A stretch of 26,845 nucleotides of DNA from a virus: positions 1 to 26,845 of the IMG/VR virus record IMGVR_UViG_3300047409_000153. The stretch is one strand, 5' to 3'. The position numbers and the translations under genes are program-made. Below, in pieces: positions 7,765-15,340 of this stretch (position 1 is its first letter; every line of letters starts with the position of its first letter). A model generated the notes under the pieces. That model ran no database searches. It saw only the letters and a program-made list of their open reading frames with translations, and was not told the origin of the DNA.

Positions 7765-7801
7765 GGAGCGCCGCCGAGCGGGCTCCTCTGACAGGAGCCC
7801 G
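7763..7801 (+). promoter_or_regulatory. Alternative hairpins over the capsid ribosome binding site
   Basis: Arms 7779-7787 and 7793-7801 form a perfect 9-bp GC-rich stem with loop CTGAC. The 3' arm holds AGGAG, the ribosome binding site of the capsid gene (ATG 7804). A second stem, GAGGAGC (7763-7769) with GCTCCTC (7782-7788), shares bases with the first, so the two exclude each other, and the second frees the ribosome binding site. The stop codon of the scaffold gene (7762-7764) lies at the foot of the second stem, so ribosomes finishing the scaffold would disturb it. The layout fits translational control or mRNA stabilisation; it has not been tested. Confidence 0.5.
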
Positions 7802-7803
7802 TC

Positions 7804-8757
7804 ATGGCCGAACCCACCACCAATAACCTAGTTGCAACTACATTAAATAACTACCATAAAGAATTCGCAGATAACGTATCAAATAGTAACGCTGTAACGG
7901 CTTTACTTCGGCAAGGTGATCGTATCCGCACTATTGATGGCGGCAAAGCAATTGCTTGCCCCCTTAGTTACGCAGAAGAAACTTTTGCTTGGTACAGCGG
8001 CACGGAACTGCTTTCCCGCGCCGTGAAAGAGACGATCAGCGAGGCCGACTACGCCCCCGCGAACGCCGTTGCCTCGATCACGCTCTCCGGCCCCGACCTG
8101 GCCAAGAACAAGGGCAAGGAGCGCATCCTCAACCTGCTGGAAGGCAAGGTGGAGAACGCCCAAAGCACGATGAACAATAACGTGACCAAAGCGATTTACG
8201 GCGACGGCACGGTGGCAAAGTCGTTTGCCGGCTTAAAGGCGATGGTGACGAATGACGGCCTTGGCATCGTCGGCGGCATCGACGCCGGCACCTGGGCGTT
8301 CTGGAAAAACCAGTTCACCTCAGTCGCCCGCGCCACCGGCCTGCAATACCCGGCCTTGAAGGCGGCGATGAACGCCACCTGGATGAAGCTGATCAGGGGC
8401 ACCGAACACCCCGACCTGATCGTCGCCGATGGCGAAATCTATTCGACCTACGAGAGCGGCTTGCAGGAAAACCAGCGCTATGCCGACGCCCGGCTTGGCG
8501 CGCTCGGCTTCGAAACCCTGAAATACAAGCAGGCGGCAATCGTCTTCGACGGCGTCGCCACCGGCCTGACTGGGGCTTATTTTTTGAACACGAAATATCT
8601 CAAGTTCGAGATTTATTCGGGCCGGAATTTCGAGACGCTCGACCTGCCCGACCAGTCGCCAGACATGGATGCCATCACCAAGCACATCGCCTTCATGGGC
8701 GCGCTGACGCTGTCCAACCGCTCGATGCAGGGACGGCTGTTCGCCACCGGCACCTGA
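7804..8757 (+). CDS. Major capsid (coat) protein
   Basis: A protein of 317 residues with AGGAG 6 bases before ATG. The sequence has the look of HK97-fold coat proteins of short-tailed phages: N-arm with NSNAVTALLRQGDRIRTIDG, then the FAWYSGTELL strand, a long helix LEGKVENAQSTMNNNVTKA, the region TWMKLIRGTEHPDLIVADGE and a C-terminal strand LTLSNRSMQGRL. It follows the scaffold and precedes connector genes, the standard order. Codon use is odd: nt 7821-7990 contains only 69 G/C of 170 bases with rare codons such as CTA, TTA and AGT, then changes abruptly to the GC-rich usage of the rest of the genome. No protease or delta domain is visible. Confidence 0.85.
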   Translation: MAEPTTNNLVATTLNNYHKEFADNVSNSNAVTALLRQGDRIRTIDGGKAIACPLSYAEETFAWYSGTELLSRAVKETISEADYAPANAVASITLSGPDLAKNKGKERILNLLEGKVENAQSTMNNNVTKAIYGDGTVAKSFAGLKAMVTNDGLGIVGGIDAGTWAFWKNQFTSVARATGLQYPALKAAMNATWMKLIRGTEHPDLIVADGEIYSTYESGLQENQRYADARLGALGFETLKYKQAAIVFDGVATGLTGAYFLNTKYLKFEIYSGRNFETLDLPDQSPDMDAITKHIAFMGALTLSNRSMQGRLFATGT

Positions 8758-8839
8758 TTGCCTCGCAACCGCGTGGCAAAACGGGATCGGCGGCGGGGTT
8801 TCACTCCTTGGCTCGTCGCCGATCCTCCCCAAAGGAGGA
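8758..8839 (+). promoter_or_regulatory. Structured intergenic spacer after the capsid gene
   Basis: Three consecutive stems are present: TTGCC (8758-8762) with GGCAA (8775-8779); a perfect 9-bp stem, GGATCGGCG (8784-8792) with CGCCGATCC (8817-8825), loop 24; and TCCTCC (8823-8828) with GGAGGA (8834-8839), loop CCAAA. The last covers the ribosome binding site GGAGG of the gene at 8847 and competes with the 9-bp stem. There is no U-run, so it is not a normal terminator. It may lower expression after the coat gene or protect the coat mRNA. Confidence 0.45.
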
Positions 8840-8846
8840 CTGAAAA

Positions 8847-9416
8847 ATGCCAGAAGAAAGCCAGGCCCTTATCCGCTTCACCGCCGGCTGGGTCGAGGAA
8901 GGCGTCAGCACTGACGGCCTGCCGCGTTTCCGCGACACGGTGCGCATCATCAAGTCGGTGCCGCCCTACACCCAGGTCGAATACGAGGCCACCGAGGCCG
9001 ATTTCGACGACAATCCCATGCAATACCAGGCCTTCCTGCGCGAGCAGGGTGCCCGGCTGCAAGCCCCCGCCGAGGGCGGCTTCCCGCTGGCGCTATGGCC
9101 GGTGATCAGCCCGGCGCAGTTCAAGATGCTGACCGCCCGCGACATCACCACCATCGAGCAGCTGTCGAAGCTGCGCCCTGATACGGCGATGCCTGGCGAT
9201 CTCAAGGAACTGGTCGAACGCGCCAAGCAGATGCTGGCGCTGTCGGCCAATCTCGGCAAGTTCGAGGCGATGATCCGTGACCGCGACGGCCAGATCGCCG
9301 CGCTCACCGAGCAGGTCGTCGAACTCAGGGGCACCGTCAGCGCCCAGAACGCGCTGATCAACACCATGCGGGTGACCGCCGCGCCGATCCAGCAGCCGAT
9401 AGCGCAGGTCGCCTGA
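8847..9416 (+). CDS. Hypothetical head-region protein with C-terminal coiled coil
   Basis: A protein of 189 residues with GGAGG 8 bases before ATG. The N-terminal ~70 residues look beta-rich (VRIIKSVPPYTQVEYEATEADF). Residues ~85-130 are helical (PAQFKMLTARDITTIEQLS), and residues ~140-175 form a heptad-like coiled coil with IRDRDGQIAALTEQVVELRG. No recognised family. Position between coat and adaptor suggests a minor head or head-completion protein. The next gene starts one base after the stop, so translation is probably coupled. Confidence 0.75.
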   Translation: MPEESQALIRFTAGWVEEGVSTDGLPRFRDTVRIIKSVPPYTQVEYEATEADFDDNPMQYQAFLREQGARLQAPAEGGFPLALWPVISPAQFKMLTARDITTIEQLSKLRPDTAMPGDLKELVERAKQMLALSANLGKFEAMIRDRDGQIAALTEQVVELRGTVSAQNALINTMRVTAAPIQQPIAQVA

Positions 9417-9417
9417 G

Positions 9418-9891
9418 ATGGGCGCGCTGATCACCGTCAAGGACTGCATCAGCCAGGCGTCGATGGAGATCGGCATCGCGCAGAAGCCGATCCAGACGGC
9501 GGTCGGCTCGCTCGACCAGGACATCGCCCAGATGCTGGCGCTGCTCGAAGTGGTCGCCGACGAGGTGCTGCTCGACCAGCCCTATGTCGACACGCTCGGC
9601 GATGGCATCTGGGTCTATTCGTCGAGCGGTGTGCCCAAGCAGTCGATCACCGCCGACGACGACGTCATCGCCTTCGAACGCCGGCTGGCGATCGACGGCC
9701 TGAAGTACCGTTTCCTGAAGGCCAAGGGCTTGGAATTTGGCGAGGAGATGCGCGACTTCCTGACCCGCCTCAACAAGCTCGCCGGGCGCGTCAACGGCAA
9801 GGTCCTCGATCTCGACGAGGCGTCGGGTGCCGACGACAGCGGCGGCTCGCCCTGGGGCTATGCGTCCCGCTACGGAGGGCGTGTCCAGTGA
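9418..9891 (+). CDS. Probable head-tail adaptor protein
   Basis: A protein of 157 residues. It opens ITVKDCISQASMEIGI and continues with a long helix DQDIAQMLALLEVVADEVLL, then the segment RLAIDGLKYRFLKAKGLEFG. This order of helices is what short-tailed phage adaptor/connector proteins (P22 gp4-type and related) show. The gene lies exactly where that gene is expected, between coat and tail-hub genes. The assignment rests on order and helix pattern rather than on a diagnostic motif. The C-terminus is acidic then Gly/Ser-rich. It overlaps the next gene by GTGA. Confidence 0.55.
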   Translation: MGALITVKDCISQASMEIGIAQKPIQTAVGSLDQDIAQMLALLEVVADEVLLDQPYVDTLGDGIWVYSSSGVPKQSITADDDVIAFERRLAIDGLKYRFLKAKGLEFGEEMRDFLTRLNKLAGRVNGKVLDLDEASGADDSGGSPWGYASRYGGRVQ

Positions 9892-11456
9892 GGATGGTGC
9901 CGTCCCGGTATGTCATGGGCAAGCCGGCGCAGGTCAAGCGCCAGGTCGCCAATTTGAAGCATATCTCGGCACCGCTCAAAGGCCTGTCGCTGTCCTCCAA
10001 GCTGATCCAGGGCGATCCCCTCACGGCGATCGTGCTGGACAATTTCGTCATCGAGGAAAATCAGATCCGATGCCGGGCCGGCACCGTGCTGCGGCATGCC
10101 GATCCGGCGGCCAAGCCGATCGAGACGATGGTCCCCTATTATGGCTTCCCCAGCAAGATGGCGGCGGCCACCAACGGAACGTTGATGCTGCTCGACGGCA
10201 CCCTGGTCCATTCCGGCTTCACCGCCAACGACTGGTCGTGGACCTCGTTCTCGAACCTGTCGTCGATCGACTACACGGTGATGGTCAACGGCCATGACGG
10301 CGTCTGGTCGTGGGACGGCACGACGATGGTCAAGGAGACGGTGACCGCGCCCGCCACCGAGACGTGGATCACCCCGGACCAGTTCAACATCGTGCTGGCC
10401 TACCAGAACCGGCTCTGGTTCGCCGACACCTCCAACCTGGCCGTCTACTACCTGCCGATCCAAACCAAGGCCGGCGCGGTGGCGCTGCTGCCTCTCAACG
10501 CGGTGTTCAAGCGCGGCGGCACCATCCGCGCCATGTACACCTGGACCACCGAGGGCGGCGAGAACCTCAACGACCAGCTGGCGATCTTCACCTCCAACGG
10601 CGAACTGGCGCTCTATGGCGGCGTCGATCCGACCAATCCAGCCGATTTCGGCCTCCAGGGCGTGTTCCGTTTCGACGCGCCGATGTCGAAGCACAGCGTC
10701 GTCAACTATGGCGGCGAATTGTACGTGCTGATCTCGACCGGCCTGGTGCCGATGTCGACGCTGATGCGGGCCGAGAGCGAGCAGCTGGGCCAGGCCGATC
10801 GCAACATCTATTCGGATTTCTACGGCACCGCGCTGCGCCACCGTGACAGTCCCGGCTGGCAGGTGATCCACAACCCGTCGAGCGGGCGGATGATCTGCAA
10901 CACGCCGCAGGGCGGCATCAACACCTACCGGCAGGAAGTGCGCTTCATGCCCAGCGCGATCTGGGCGACCTGGTCGGCGCTGCCGTCGCGCTGCTGGGGC
11001 TGGATGGACGCCCGGATGTTCTTCGGCTCCGACGACGGCAAGATTTACGAAATACACCCGTCATTCCTCAACGACGACGGCCAGCCGATCAAGGTCGACG
11101 TGATGATGACGTGGTCGAACTACGGCACCCCGGCCTCCAAGCACTTCAAGATGGTGCTGCCCTATGTCCAGAGCGACGGCACACCGCAGCCGTTCGTCGA
11201 CCTCAAAGTCGACTATGACATGACCGAACCCTCAAACCAGCCCGATGTCACCTTGTCCAGCGAAGGCGCTCCCTGGGAGACCTCCGACTGGAACACCGCC
11301 GACTGGGCGGGCGCTCTGGTGAGCCACAACAACTGGACCGGCGTCGGCGTCATGGGCCGCGTCGGAGCCCCGCGCTTCACCGCGCGGGTGCTGAATTGCC
11401 AGCTGGCGCTGACCGGCTTTGATGTCCTCTACGAGAGCGGGAGCATTTTCGGATGA
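9888..11456 (+). CDS. Tail hub / packaged-DNA stabilisation protein, P22 gp10-like
   Basis: A protein of 522 residues. The GTG at 9888 is preferred because the ribosome binding site GGAGGG (9874-9879) is 8 bases away; ATG 9894 would be 14 away. The sequence is rich in repeated Trp/Gly/Asn beta-strand motifs: MVNGHDGVWSWDGTTM, YQNRLWFADTSNLAVYYLPI, LAIFTSNGELALYGGVDP, GDDGKIYEI-like SDDGKIYEIHP. These look like beta-propeller blades, as in P22 gp10-type tail hubs that close the portal after packaging. The order adaptor then hub agrees. An alternative is a more general tail tubular protein. It overlaps the GNAT gene by ATGA. Confidence 0.7.
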   Translation: MRMVPSRYVMGKPAQVKRQVANLKHISAPLKGLSLSSKLIQGDPLTAIVLDNFVIEENQIRCRAGTVLRHADPAAKPIETMVPYYGFPSKMAAATNGTLMLLDGTLVHSGFTANDWSWTSFSNLSSIDYTVMVNGHDGVWSWDGTTMVKETVTAPATETWITPDQFNIVLAYQNRLWFADTSNLAVYYLPIQTKAGAVALLPLNAVFKRGGTIRAMYTWTTEGGENLNDQLAIFTSNGELALYGGVDPTNPADFGLQGVFRFDAPMSKHSVVNYGGELYVLISTGLVPMSTLMRAESEQLGQADRNIYSDFYGTALRHRDSPGWQVIHNPSSGRMICNTPQGGINTYRQEVRFMPSAIWATWSALPSRCWGWMDARMFFGSDDGKIYEIHPSFLNDDGQPIKVDVMMTWSNYGTPASKHFKMVLPYVQSDGTPQPFVDLKVDYDMTEPSNQPDVTLSSEGAPWETSDWNTADWAGALVSHNNWTGVGVMGRVGAPRFTARVLNCQLALTGFDVLYESGSIFG

Positions 11457-11944
11457 ACGTCACCTTCGCCCCGTTCGAACCCGACGCCGCGGAATTTTTG
11501 ACCCAGGAGACCGGCATTGATTTCCTGCGCACCGACTTCCGCCATCCGCGCTGGTTCTGCGTCTCGGCCAGGCGCGACGACGGCTCGCTGATGGGCGTCG
11601 CCGCCTTCGAGTTCAAGACCTGGTTCGACGCCCACTTCTCGACCGCCATCTGCGATCCGCGCTGCATGTCGCGCAAGCTCTTGCGGGCAATGTTCCGCGC
11701 CGTCTTCTCCCAGGCTGTGCGCGTCACCGCCCTGGTCGATCCCGACCATCAGGCGGCGATCGAGCAATGCCGCCGCATGGGCTTCGTCTACGAGGGCTTC
11801 CTGCGGCTCGGCGTCGAGGGCAAACGCGATGCGCTGATCTTCGGCATGCTGGCCGAGGACTGCCGCTACCTGCCCGGCTACCACCCAGCCAAAACCTCGA
11901 TCATCCCCGTCGCCCTTGGAGGGTTTCATGGTCTCCAGTCCTAG
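11453..11944 (+). CDS. GNAT-family acyltransferase-like protein
   Basis: A protein of 163 residues. The GNAT signature is seen in the order of strands and helices: GSLMGVAAFEFKTWFDAHFS, then the acyl-CoA-binding helix region SRKLLRAMFRAVFSQ, then VRVTALVDPDHQAAIEQCRR followed by MGFVYEGFLRLG, which is the typical C-terminal beta-bulge pattern of acetyltransferases. Family knowledge: GNAT proteins move an acyl group from acyl-CoA to an amine or protein. Such genes occur among tail genes of several podoviruses; the substrate is not known. Overlaps at both ends (ATGA at 11453; 17 bases with the next gene) show that it belongs to the structural operon. Confidence 0.75.
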   Translation: MNVTFAPFEPDAAEFLTQETGIDFLRTDFRHPRWFCVSARRDDGSLMGVAAFEFKTWFDAHFSTAICDPRCMSRKLLRAMFRAVFSQAVRVTALVDPDHQAAIEQCRRMGFVYEGFLRLGVEGKRDALIFGMLAEDCRYLPGYHPAKTSIIPVALGGFHGLQS

Positions 11945-12884
11945 CGCCCCCAATCCTTACTCACAGGCGGCGGCGCAGCAGTCGTCCGACCTCTACGGGG
12001 CGCAGGCCTCGTCAATCATCAACAACGCCAACGAGACCAACCCCTATGGCTCGGTGAAGTACTCCAACGCGGGGTATGAAACGATCTACGACGCCAAGGG
12101 CAACCCGTCCTATGTGCCGCGCTACCAGCGCGACGTCTCGCTCTCCCCCGACCAGCAGACGCTGCTCGGCTACCAGACGCAGGCGCAGGGCAATGCCGGC
12201 CAGGCCGCCGTGACCGCCAGCGCCAACCTGGCCGACCAGTTCAAGACCAGCCTCGACCCGTCGTCATGGCAGGCCTGGAATGCCGGGACAAATCCCGGCG
12301 AGGTCAGGCAGGATCAGGGTCCGACCGACCGCGCGGCGATCGAGCAGGCGATGATGGGCCGCTACCTTGAAGGGGCCGGCAAGCAGGCGACGTCGGAGGA
12401 CGCGCAGCTGGCGGCGCGTGGGCTGAACCCCGGCAGCCAGGGTGCTGGCTCGGTCGCCGACACCCGCGCCCGCGCCTTCACCGACGCCACCAACCAGGCC
12501 TACCTGGCCAGCGGCAACGAAAGCCGCGCGGCGCAATCGTCATTCAATCAGGCGACGGCGCAAAAGTACCAGCAGGACAGCGACCGCGCCGCGTTCCTGA
12601 ACAATCTGCGCCAGGCGCAGCAGACGAGCGACACCGCCCTACGCAACCAGCTGCCCAACGAGGTCAGTGCCTTGATGGGCATGGGCCAGGTGACGACGCC
12701 GCAATTCAGCCCATTCAGCCGCCAGGGCGTCAATGCCGCCCCGGTCGGCCAGTACATGAGCGACGCCTACAACAACCAGCTACAAGCCGCGAACTCCGCC
12801 AATCAGGGCCTCTTCGGCCTGGCCGGGGCGGGCGCGAGCGCCGCCTTCGGCCCCGCCGGCTTCGCAACCAAGTACTTTGCATAG
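11928..12884 (+). CDS. Probable internal virion / DNA-ejection protein
   Basis: A protein of 318 residues from ATG 11928, with GGAGG at 11918-11922; a TTG at 11916 would overlap that site and is less likely. The N-terminus SPNPYSQAAAQQSSDLY-like region (starting VSSPSAPNPYSQ) and SVKYSNAGYETIYDAKGNP resemble a recurrent phage virion protein whose role is poorly known. The middle is Ala/Gln-rich and helical with many Gln and Asn, and the C-terminal end GAGASAAFGPAGFATKYF is small and hydrophobic, as in ejection proteins that contact membranes. Its location at the start of the ejection block supports this role. Not proven by any catalytic motif. Confidence 0.65.
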   Translation: MVSSPSAPNPYSQAAAQQSSDLYGAQASSIINNANETNPYGSVKYSNAGYETIYDAKGNPSYVPRYQRDVSLSPDQQTLLGYQTQAQGNAGQAAVTASANLADQFKTSLDPSSWQAWNAGTNPGEVRQDQGPTDRAAIEQAMMGRYLEGAGKQATSEDAQLAARGLNPGSQGAGSVADTRARAFTDATNQAYLASGNESRAAQSSFNQATAQKYQQDSDRAAFLNNLRQAQQTSDTALRNQLPNEVSALMGMGQVTTPQFSPFSRQGVNAAPVGQYMSDAYNNQLQAANSANQGLFGLAGAGASAAFGPAGFATKYFA

Positions 12885-12893
12885 GAGGCCCCG

Positions 12894-13289
12894 ATGGGTT
12901 CCAGCGCCGACGACACCAGCACCCCTCCGACGAGCCCGGCACCGCCGTCGAGCATGATCGCGCCGCAGGGCCAGTCGGCCCCGTTCAATCCGCATTTCAT
13001 CAACTTTCTCAGCGGCACCAACACACCGTCGCGCGGCCTGACGCCGGAGATGCTGTCGGCGATCGCCGGCTCGAATGGACCACCGCCCGGAGCGGCCCGA
13101 CCCGGCATGGCCCCTGGCGGGGCGGGAGCGCCCCCTGGAGCGCCTCCGACCGATCCGAAGCGTCAGCAGCTGGCGGCGATGATGCTGCGCACGCAGCAGT
13201 CGCCTGAACGCGGCTATGGCATGCCGCGTGGCGCAGGCTCAGGCCATGGCGCTGGCGGCGGCATGGGCGGAGGCTGGGGAGGTCGCTGA
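12894..13289 (+). CDS. Pro/Gly-rich small virion-region protein
   Basis: A protein of 131 residues with ribosome binding site AGGAGG at 12883-12888. Low complexity: Pro/Ser/Thr-rich at the start, a central block FNPHFINFLSGTNTPSRGLT followed by TPEMLSAIAG that looks conserved, a GAPPGAPPT tract, and a C-terminus made mainly of Gly, Met and Arg. No known domain. The composition echoes the portal insert. The stop overlaps the next start (TGATG), so it is coupled to the transglycosylase-like gene. Confidence 0.65.
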   Translation: MGSSADDTSTPPTSPAPPSSMIAPQGQSAPFNPHFINFLSGTNTPSRGLTPEMLSAIAGSNGPPPGAARPGMAPGGAGAPPGAPPTDPKRQQLAAMMLRTQQSPERGYGMPRGAGSGHGAGGGMGGGWGGR

Positions 13290-14086
13290 TGCCAGCCAAT
13301 CCGCAAGTTGCAGCTTATATCCGGCAGGCGGCCATCGCGCGCGGCATCGATCCCGAGGTCGCGCTGCGCGTGGCCTCATCGGAGGCGCTCAACGTCTTCG
13401 ACCCGTCCAAGCCGGATTTGGGCGGCGATGAGCGCTCGTCGTTTGGTCCGTTCCAGCTGCACTACGCGGGCATGTCGAGGAACATGCCGAACCCCGGTCT
13501 GGGCGATGCCTTCACCAAGGCCACCGGTCTGCATGCCAGCGATCCGTCAACGTGGCAGAAGCAGGTGGACTTCGCCCTCGACCAAGCGACGCAGGGCGGC
13601 TGGGGGCCGTGGATGGGGGCCAAGGCCTCTGGCATCACCGGCAAGATGGGCATCGGCGGTCGACCGGCCAACGCGCCGCCGCCTGTAGCGGGTCAGCCAG
13701 CAGCCCCCGATGGTCCAAAGGGTCAGGAGGCCTATGCGCCGGCCAACCAGTATGCGCTGCCCGCCACCCGCATCCACCCACCCAATCCGACAGTCGGCAC
13801 AGGTGGCTATGTCGCGCCTGGAGCCGACACCACGCCAGTGCCTGGAGCCGAGGCGCAGCCGGAAAACTGGTGGCAGAGCCTGGCGAAAAACATCGGCAAG
13901 CTCGGCCCGACCGGCGGCATTGGCAACATCGAGCCGGCCAGGGGCGGCATGGCGCAGCCGGCAGCGGCGCGGATAGACCAGCCAGATGTAGCAACGATCG
14001 ACCCGCAGCAGGCCGAGGCGCAGAGGCAGCAATTAGCGCTGGCCATGCAGAGGTTGAACTCTGGAAAACTGTGGGGGGCAGGCTGA
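13289..14086 (+). CDS. Virion-associated lytic transglycosylase-like protein
   Basis: A protein of 265 residues. The N-terminal ~110 residues read as a lysozyme-like (SLT-type) peptidoglycan hydrolase: RGIDPEVALRVASSEALNVF with Glu31/Glu-rich helix, then SSFGPFQLHYAG, the usual SxGxxQ-like core with Gly-Pro-Phe-Gln in place of the canonical Gly-Leu-Met-Gln. The exact catalytic Glu (probably in SSEAL) cannot be proved from sequence. The rest is a Pro/Gly/Ala-rich linker and a short Gln-rich helix QAEAQRQQLALAMQRL. Family knowledge: such virion enzymes open the murein during DNA entry. It lies among ejection genes, which agrees. Confidence 0.7.
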   Translation: MPANPQVAAYIRQAAIARGIDPEVALRVASSEALNVFDPSKPDLGGDERSSFGPFQLHYAGMSRNMPNPGLGDAFTKATGLHASDPSTWQKQVDFALDQATQGGWGPWMGAKASGITGKMGIGGRPANAPPPVAGQPAAPDGPKGQEAYAPANQYALPATRIHPPNPTVGTGGYVAPGADTTPVPGAEAQPENWWQSLAKNIGKLGPTGGIGNIEPARGGMAQPAAARIDQPDVATIDPQQAEAQRQQLALAMQRLNSGKLWGAG

Positions 14087-14238
14087 TGACCCACCCCCCG
14101 ACCTTGCCCAGACATGCCACGCCTCGCCCCGCCTGTCCCAGCCGGGGCCTGCTGCGCCGCGCCGTTCCGCGCCCAGCCCAGCCTTGCGGTGCCAAGCCGT
14201 GCTGGACGATCTTATACGGAGATGGACAGGATGGCTAG
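14086..14238 (+). CDS. Possible 50-residue overlapping small ORF
   Basis: ATG 14086 overlaps the previous stop (TGATG) and the ORF ends at 14238, inside the next gene by 8 bases, copying the coupling pattern of the operon. The product is Pro/Arg/Cys-rich (three Cys) and is mostly encoded by a 5-base-periodic sequence, so the reading frame may be accidental. There is no known family. If not translated, this stretch would leave the only long untranslated + strand gap in the ejection block apart from the minus-strand cassette. Confidence 0.3.
   Translation: MTHPPTLPRHATPRPACPSRGLLRRAVPRPAQPCGAKPCWTILYGDGQDG
14104..14203. repeat. 100-bp NNGCC pentamer-periodic array
   Basis: The sequence can be read as about 20 five-base units ending in GCC or a close variant: TTGCC CAGAC ATGCC ACGCC TCGCC CCGCC..., continuing to CAGCC CAGCC TTGCG GTGCC AAGCC. 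One extra base and one 4-base unit shift the phase in the middle. The first two bases vary. It fills the gap between the transglycosylase-like gene and the next ejection gene. I know of similar GCC pentamer runs between genes of GC-rich alphaproteobacterial phages only from memory. The function is unknown. Confidence 0.55.
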
Positions 14239-15340
14239 GATCGTCTCAACCACCACCGCAGGCGTCCCGACCGATCCGACCGGCGGCATGACGCTCGACG
14301 CATTGATGGCCCGCCAGAAGGAACTGGCCGATCGCGCCTCGACCATCGCGGCACCCCGTAATATGCAGAGCCCCTGGCAGGGCGCTGCCATGTTGGCACA
14401 AAGTTTTGTCAACAGCCGGGAGGAAGCCCAGACCGCCGACCAGCTGACGGCGGGCCGTGACGAATTGTCCAAGCTCAAGGCTGGCATCAACCTCGACACC
14501 GGCCCGACGTCGGAGCAGATCGCCGCCGCTGACCGCATCGATCCGAACTATGCCGACGCGCTGACGGCGATGGCCTTCAAGTTGCGCGAGGAGCAGAAGA
14601 CCCGCGATGCGACGCTGGCGGCTGAACAGGCGAAGGCCGGTGCTGCTGGCGCGTGGAAGCCGACCGACATCGCGGCACGAGCCGACGACTATACCAAGGC
14701 GGCGGCCACCTACGACACTGCGGCACCCAGCTGGCAGTCGATGCAGGATGCCGCGAAGACGGCTATAGGCCAGTCCGGCCCGAATGTCGGCAGCGCCGAC
14801 CTCAATCTGGTCGTTGGCCTTGCCAAGATACTCGACCCGAACTCCGTCGTCCGCGAGGGCGAGAGCGAGAGCGTCAAGAAGACCGGCGGTGCCGCCGACT
14901 ATCTGGTCAGCTACTACAATCAGCTGGTGCAGGGTGGCGCGCTCACGGACGATATCCGCAGGGGCATTATGAACACCGGCCAGAGCCGGATGAAAGCCTA
15001 CTACGATCAGGCCAAGGTCAAGCGCGACTGGATTTCCAGCGTGGCCGCCCGCCACGGCGTCAACCCCGATGACGTCGTGCCGCCGCTGGCCGCGTTCTCG
15101 CCCTTCACGGAGGCGGCGCAACCCGACGATCCGAACAACCCCGATCCGAATAAACCGCCGCCACCGCCCGCTGAGCCGCCACGCGATCTTACCAATGCCC
15201 CTCAAGGAACGGTGCCGAGGAAGGGCGACACCATGACCGATGGCCGAGGCACGTTCGAGTACTCGGGAGCGGGTGATCCGAACGACGAAAACAACTGGAA
15301 AAAAGTCAAAGGGCCTGCGAACGGCAGGACAGGTATGTGA
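14231..15340 (+). CDS. Internal virion / DNA-ejection protein
   Basis: A protein of 369 residues. ATG 14231 is chosen because GGAG (14218-14221) sits 9 bases upstream; an ATG at 14222 would touch that site. The helical Ala/Gln-rich body includes LMARQKELADRASTIAAP and the block VVGLAKILDPNSVVREGE followed by SESV. The motif DP-x-SVVREGE is a recurrent feature in phage internal virion proteins. The C-terminal ~75 residues begin with a Pro/Asn/Asp linker and end in a small beta unit with TMTDGRGTFEYSG. The stop overlaps the next gene (TGATG). The precise role in ejection is inferred from position. Confidence 0.7.
   Translation: MARIVSTTTAGVPTDPTGGMTLDALMARQKELADRASTIAAPRNMQSPWQGAAMLAQSFVNSREEAQTADQLTAGRDELSKLKAGINLDTGPTSEQIAAADRIDPNYADALTAMAFKLREEQKTRDATLAAEQAKAGAAGAWKPTDIAARADDYTKAAATYDTAAPSWQSMQDAAKTAIGQSGPNVGSADLNLVVGLAKILDPNSVVREGESESVKKTGGAADYLVSYYNQLVQGGALTDDIRRGIMNTGQSRMKAYYDQAKVKRDWISSVAARHGVNPDDVVPPLAAFSPFTEAAQPDDPNNPDPNKPPPPPAEPPRDLTNAPQGTVPRKGDTMTDGRGTFEYSGAGDPNDENNWKKVKGPANGRTGM

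Noticed and set aside
8784-8825. 9-bp hairpin as a rho-independent terminator
   Set aside because: No T-run follows; a ribosome binding site and a co-directional gene come immediately after, so attenuation or mRNA processing is more likely than full termination.
9870-11057. 395-residue minus-strand frame
   Set aside because: It is antisense to the tail hub gene and has shadow composition.
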